Positions 58,422 to 64,000 of a stretch of DNA of 64,000 nt are shown in pieces; the stretch's first letter is position 1; each line of letters opens with the position of its first letter. The stretch is taken from positions 16,061,222 to 16,125,221 of the forward strand of contig JAFMSR010000010.1 in the NCBI GenBank assembly GCA_022818135.1. The letters run 5' to 3'. The notes beneath the pieces were generated by a model that was not told where the DNA came from, made no database searches, and saw nothing but the letters and a program-made list of their open reading frames with translations. The stretch comes from Saxidomus purpurata (lineage: Eukaryota; Mollusca; Bivalvia; Venerida; Veneridae). Made by a program: the position numbers and the translations under genes.

Positions 58422-59047
58422 GCATTTTATCTGTATACTCAGAAAATAGCACAATCTTGCCATATCATTTGCATCTTATTATATAAATTTTTGCTTATAC
58501 ATTGTATGTAGAATACATTTGATGTTAAACTCTATTAATAGGTGACTTATAGGCCCACTGGGCCGGGTGCTTCTTTTTGTTATTTGTTATTATGTTCTAT
58601 GTCATGCCATGCACATGTCACTATAATAAACATTTACTTACTTACATATTGCACAATAACTCGCATTCGAAATGATTGGAATAGTTATTCGTCAGTTTTT
58701 TATTTGTATTTATACCAAGGTACTAACTTTACTAGGATTTGCTTCTATGGAAAGTGAAACATCGGATGTTGTAGAAAAAAAGACGTCCGTCTGAGCAAAG
58801 TAGTGATAATACACCCCGAATATTCAGAAGACAAACGCCCATTCAACACCAAATCAGGATTGTGCATATACGATCCCTGCTCAAATGCATTATTATAAAT
58901 GATGACAATCGACAGAGAACATTAATACGTTCTTACCTGTACATGCTATACTCCTTTCGCATATATGACTGAAAAATAAGATAACACAGTGACATGACAT
59001 GTTCGCAGGTCTTCCGTGTGCTTTATCGATTCAAATCATTATATATA

Positions 59048-59233
59048 CAGTAAACTCCGTATATAACGACACCGGATATAGCAAAGTTCCGGATTTAACG
59101 TACATATTTTCTGGGGCTCGATGGTTTTTCTTTATTTATTTAATATGAAAATTCTATATGGATATAACACTCTCCGCATATAAAGAACAAATTTTACAGG
59201 TCCCAATGGGTTCGTTATATACAGAGTTTACTG
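59048..59233. mobile_element. Pogo/Tigger-like MITE, 186 bp
   Basis: CAGTAAACTCCGTATATAAC ... GTTATATACAGAGTTTACTG flanked by TA. TA target and CAGT ends are typical of pogo-type Tc1/mariner elements. Confidence 0.9.
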
Positions 59234-60459
59234 TAACTGTATCTAGATATGTCAAAGTATGTCATCGTGTATTACTGGACTTCTAACTAATCAATGCAAA
59301 CATTAACACCATCAGGCTATGCTTTATAGTTAGTGCAAATGTGTCCCCGCGTGTCAAAAAGTGATCTACAATTCTGGTCGTCCAGCGGAAAAGCAAGCCT
59401 ACACTTATACTAATCGTTGTCGAGGCATGTTCATTGAAATTATAATAATCCATCTTGATCCATCCGTGATCAAGCAGAAAGAACAAGAAGTTTAGTTGAC
59501 AAGTACCCATTAACATATCACATATCCTGGTTGTTGTTGTAGTATGAATTTAACTGTGGTTCGTTCAAAGCGTATTTTGGGCACTTTTACAAGCGGACAG
59601 TTTACCTAACCATAATTCCTTGGATTAACAAGTCCTAGATTCCTAATCTTCTAAAGAAGCTGCCAGCTACCTATCATAAAAACAATGTCGGTAGTAAGGC
59701 TCGACCAAATGACAATGGTCTTGCCAAAGGAAGCATCACTTATGGTCTGGCGAGAGATCGAACTCCAGTTCCATGGACTGCAATTACGTTACGAACGCGT
59801 TTTTTTTTTGCAGAGAAACATCGGATAGTAAATTGTGGCAAATAAATTCAATCTTGCAAGCTGATTTCAGGAATTCTATTTAAAATACAAAAACAGCACT
59901 ACCCAAAGCCTACCCGAAGGCTTATACATTGTATACGGAAGGACCATTTTTTATTCTCTGAAAATTATGTTCCCACTAGTATTGTTTTATATTACACAAA
60001 AAAGTCATTTCTTATTGCGTGTAGTTGTCACAAAATAATACAAAATAAAATGTGTCACATGTCACATGTAAACTGTTGCTTGTGTCGCTTTTAAATCGAG
60101 AGTACCGGTTCATGCTATAAATAGAGTGCAGTATTTTTCTTCAATGATATTGCAAAAAATAAGAAACATCGTCTGACAAACAACGACAAAAATATAAAGG
60201 AAATGTATTCACCGTCATTGTTTTAGACCTAATGAAACATAGTCGAATCATTCAATTCATCGGCAATATTCGTATCTAAAGTGCTATTTGGGACTTTAAA
60301 CCGATTAAAACCCGAAAGCAGATACTAATTAACAGACAAGTAAGATACTATCTTTAAAAAAGATGGTCAGCGCGATTTTGAGTATATGAAAATATTGTGA
60401 ATTTTTTATCTTGATGGAGGAAGAAGGAGGAAAATGTCACAGGGTGAGAAAAATGTACC

Positions 60460-60547
60460 CTTTCCGGGATGCGAACCCAGGACCATTAAAATTTTTGCTT
60501 ACACAGTTTACAAAGCGCATGCTGTCCCGGCTGAGCTAATTGGCCGC
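60460..60547 (-). repeat. tRNA-like sequence
   Basis: On the - strand, GCGGCCAATTAGCTCAGCCG resembles a tRNA 5' half with an A box, and TGGGTTCGCATCCC a B box, separated by about 35 extra bases. It is a SINE head or relic. Confidence 0.5.
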
Positions 60548-60769
60548 TTACAAATTTTCTCACAAATTAAGATTAAGTCCGTACCATGACATGTGCATCA
60601 GGAAAACAAACTTAATCCTTGTTTTCTTTTCATATATGTTACTCGAAATACTGACCGCTATTTTTTCGAGAAAGTATAATTACCCTACACTCATACTTAA
60701 CATTACTTTAGAAATATCATGTTGATAGATATGAACTATTTACGTACTAAAATTGTAAAAGCCCATTAT

Positions 60770-60960
60770 GAAAGACTGAAAACGCAAAGCTATTTTATTG
60801 ACCTTTTTCACACAGTATTATCTAATTAAAAGGTGCCTTACAGAGTAAATTTTTCAAAATAATATGAAAAACGTTGTACATTTTACTTGTCATTTCATTG
60901 GCGGTTGAAAGATTAACAACTGCCGGTCAAAGGCGAGCTTAATACGGCTGCGTTGAAAAA
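60770..60960 (+). repeat. Diverged third copy of the MGAT4 B upstream block
   Basis: It matches 11445-11605 in order (GACTGAAAACGCAA, TTTATTGACCTTTT, TTACAGAGTA, GTCATTTCATTGGCGGTTG, CGAGCTTAATACGGCTGC) but lacks exon 1. Confidence 0.72.
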
Positions 60961-62221
60961 CTATAGAACAGAATGTAAACATTAATGCAATTTCGTTTGG
61001 AATTGATATTCTCTGTACTGTCAATACTTAAAGGTACCATTCAAAAAGAAAGAGGTAAACAATGTACATGATCATTTGGTCGATAAACGATCAGAAATTG
61101 ATTGACACCCCTGAAGACGACTTTAATGAAGTGTCAAACGAATCCAATCAGTGGCTACTAAAATATGCTTATGATTGTAGCTTTAACTAAAGCTGCAACG
61201 CCGATACCGACGAAAAAGCTTTTCTTGAAATATTCGAGCTAAAATAGGTTTTTCTTTTGGCATAATTTCTCCTGAAAGAATTAACTTCTTCGCCAAAAAT
61301 ATGCATTTGTGTAAACGAGTTTTTTCCCGCCGAAGCTTGCCGGAGATCGCCAGACGTATACATCGCGACAATTGGTATTAATAAGTTTAAATAGTTGTTA
61401 ATGTTACTGTGACAACCATTCCTAAATCTGCTAACAATCGATTTCTTTAGCGCTTCGACCACAGCTTTGTGTCATGAAAAACAATTTTTAAGAGTCATGA
61501 TGTCCCTCTATCTCTCACCTTAATGAACAGACAACATCTGCAATACATGTTCAGATCTACATAGTTCCTGATAATACATATAATCATAACCTTTTGGCGG
61601 CAAGATAGTGTATATATTTAATATGAAACCAAGTTTTCGTTTTCCCAAATAAAATACCAGCCTTTCAGTAAAAGGACCGTCTGTCGGAGCGAGCTGTAGT
61701 TGGAAGTTTGTGGCTAACGTATCTAAGCACAGTACATCACGCACTCGGTCATATGGCTACTATACGGCCAGTACCGAGGGTAAACAACCCCAATTGGTCA
61801 GTCAGCAGACATATTGAACAATATCTCGCATTCGAAATGATTGGAATAGCTATTCGTCAGTTTTTTATTTGTATTTATACCAAGGTACTAACTTTACTAG
61901 GATTTGCTTCTATGGAAAGTGAAACATCGGATGTTGTAGAAAAAAGACGTCCGTCTGAGCAAAGTAGTTATAATATACCCCGAATATTCAGAAGACAAAC
62001 GCCCATTCAACACCAAATCAGGATTTATTAGATTATGCATATACGATCCCTGCTCAAATGCATTATTATAAATGATGACATTCGACAGAGAACATTAATA
62101 CGTTCTTACCTGTACATGCTATACTCCTTTTCGCATATATGGCTGAAAAATAAGATAGCACAGTGACATGACATGTTCGCAGGTCTTCCGTGTGCTTTAT
62201 CGATTCAAATCATTATATATA

Positions 62222-62406
62222 CAGTAAACTCCGTATTTAACGACTCCGGATATAGCAAAGTTCCGGATTTAACGTACAAATTTTCTGGGCCCGATGGTTT
62301 TTCTTTCTTTATTTAATATGAAAATTCTATATGGCTATAACATTCTCCGCATATAAAGAACAAATTTAACAGGTCCCAATGGGTTCGTTATATACAGAGT
62401 TTACTG
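62222..62406. mobile_element. Pogo/Tigger-like MITE, copy in duplication B
   Basis: Duplicate of 59048-59233 carried by the segmental duplication; TA-flanked. Confidence 0.9.
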
Positions 62407-63195
62407 TAACTGTATCTAGATATGTCAAAGTATGTCATCGTGTATTACTGGACTTCTAACTAATCAATGCAAACATTAACACCATCATGCAGGCTATGCT
62501 TTATAGTTAGTGTAAATGTGTTCCCGCGTGTCAAAAAGTGATCTACAATTCTGGTCGTCCAGCGGAAAAGCAAGCCTACACTTACACTAATCGTTGTCGA
62601 GGCATGTTCATTGAAATTATAATAATCTATCTTGATCCATCCGTGATCAGGCAGAAAGAACAAGAGTACCCATTAACATATATTTTGGGCACTTTTACAA
62701 GCGGACAGTTAACCTAACCATAATTCCTTGGATAACAAGTCCTAGATTCCTAATCTCCTAAAGAAGCTGCCAGCTACCTATCATAAAAACAATGTCGGTA
62801 GTAAGGCTCGACCAAATGACAATGGTCTTGCTAAAGGAAGCATCATTTATGGTCTGGCGAGAGATCGAACTCCGGTTCCATGGACTGCAATTACGTTACG
62901 AACGCGTTTTTTTGCAGAGAAACATCAGATAGTAAATGGTGGCAAACAAATTCAATCTTGCAAGATGATTTCAGGAATTCTATTTAATATACAAAAAACA
63001 GCACTACCCAAAGCCTACCCGAAGCCTTATACATTGTATACGGAAGGAGCATTTTTATTCTCTGAAAATTATGTTCCCACTAGTATTGTTTTATATTACA
63101 CAAAAAAGTCATTTCTTATTGCGTGTAGTTGTCACAAAATAATACGATGTCCGTGAAGAGACATGTGACACATTTGTTTTTATTTATTTACATTA

Positions 63196-63356
63196 CGTTT
63201 TTACGTAACAGCATTTCGTTTAAACGAAATAACATTTCCGTAAAAACGTAATAATGTTTCGTAATTTCGAAATGTTATTTCGTTTATACGAAATGTTATT
63301 TCTTTTTAACGAAATGTATTTATTTCGTTTAAACGAAATGCTGTTACGTAAAAACG
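63196..63356. repeat. Perfect 37-bp inverted repeat built on TTTCGTTTAAACGAAA
   Basis: Arms 63196-63232 and 63320-63356 are exact reverse complements (CGTTTTTACGTAACAGCATT and onward). Between them are further ATTTCG/CGAAAT words, so smaller palindromes are nested inside. Confidence 0.93.
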
Positions 63357-64000
63357 AAATAAGATTAAAAAAAATGTTTTTCATAATTACTTAATAAAAA
63401 AAAAATGTACCACACGTCACTTCACGGGCACCGAAAAATAGCTATACTTTACAGCCAAGTTTTAAAAATAGATGTAGCATAGACGCTCAAAGAACAGTTA
63501 AACGTGACAAGAATTTTGCACATTTTGTAAGCCACGTAAACGATTGAAAATATATTTTAAACCGTTTATGGGATTTAAAATATAATTTTATGTACCGTTA
63601 TCAGTTTAATCCTTAACACTAATGCCCTAGTTAATTAACTTAATTGCGACATCGCTTTTAAATCGAGAGTACCGGTTCATGCTATAAATAGAGTGCAGTA
63701 TTTTTCTTCAATGATATTGCAAAAAATAAGAAACATCGTCTGACAAACAACGACAAAAATATAAAAGAAATGTATTCACCGACATTGTTTTAGACCTAAT
63801 GAACCGCAGTCGAATCATTCAATTCATCGGCAATATGCGTATCTAAAGTGCTATTTGGGACTTTAAACCGATTAAAACCCGAAAACAGATACTAATTAAC
63901 AGACAAGTAAGATACTATCTTTAAAAAAGATGGTCGGCGCGATTTTAAGTATATGAAAATACTGTGAATTTTTTATCTTGATGGGGGAAGAAGGAGGAAA

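Larger units (their letters stand above)
53304..58645 (+). mobile_element. Near-intact non-LTR retrotransposon, 5342 bp
   Basis: Boundaries come from the empty site in copy B (GTCAGCAGAC|ATATTGAACA at 61810/61811). It has a 5' region of 537 bp, ORF1 (53841-54908), ORF2 (54909-58421), a short 3' UTR with AATAAA at 58625, and a TTTACTTACTTAC tail. At most a 2-bp (AC) target duplication is visible. Confidence 0.92.
52597..60437. repeat. Segmental duplication, copy A (contains the LINE)
   Basis: Starting at TGACACCCCTGAAGACGAC it matches 61103 onward through the window end, apart from the LINE at 53304-58645 and the extra block at about 63146-63650 in copy B. Identity is high, with mostly single-base differences. 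Confidence 0.92.
61103..64000. repeat. Segmental duplication, copy B (empty LINE site)
   Basis: Direct repeat of 52597-60437, truncated by the window end. The LINE site is unoccupied at 61810/61811. It carries an extra block at about 63146-63650 that holds the palindrome at 63196-63356. Confidence 0.92.

Noticed and set aside
61708..62031. 107-residue frame in duplication B
   Set aside because: The frame is interrupted in copy A by the LINE and by frame differences further right (58646-58860); no family match.

Overview
This is a eukaryotic window, AT-rich, with introns and many repeats. It looks like a bivalve mollusc. The support is two animal gene families with spliced structure and several dispersed repeats that read like families I associate with bivalve genomes (the 'TTAGCTCACCTGAG' type at 8.75 kb, the 'ACAAGAGCTGTCC' type at 16.1 and 36.6 kb, the 'GTGACCTTGACCTT' type at 36.7-37.5 and 45.6-45.8 kb). 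The species assignment is inference.

Three host loci are recognisable. (1) 721-1741, + strand: the last coding exon of a GnT-IV (MGAT4) type N-acetylglucosaminyltransferase whose earlier exons lie left of the window. (2) 7599-29529, + strand: a second, complete MGAT4-like gene. Its five coding exons join in phase to 502 aa. The first exon (cytosolic tail plus membrane anchor) is present twice, at 7599-7713 and 11909-12023. (3) 51048-37882, - strand: a complete nuclear receptor. I assembled eight exons by splice phase into 489 aa with two zinc fingers, a ligand-binding domain signature and an intact AF-2 helix.

The rest is mostly mobile DNA. At 30.6-35.3 kb a decayed LINE has been hit by three later insertions: a TTAA MITE, a CA-rich element and a CR1/jockey-like LINE, each with visible target duplications. 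A near-intact LINE (53304-58645) sits inside one of two tandem segmental copies (52.6-60.4 kb and 61.1 kb to the window end); the other copy keeps the empty site. Its ORF1 and ORF2 are in the same frame, separated only by one UAG. A long-inverted-repeat element (46.44-50.84 kb) fills most of nuclear receptor intron 1 and carries its own TTAA insertion. TTAA MITEs, pogo-like MITEs, minisatellites and tRNA-like sequences are scattered throughout.

The least explained signal is a set of six or more hairpins (11.13, 13.03, 13.22, 22.90, 23.79 and 51.17 kb). Their stems are unrelated in sequence, but they share one grammar: CGAG words, mostly in the same orientation, at the internal loops and the apex. 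A second oddity is a ~50-bp minisatellite that has copied the 3' splice site of the nuclear receptor's last exon many times.
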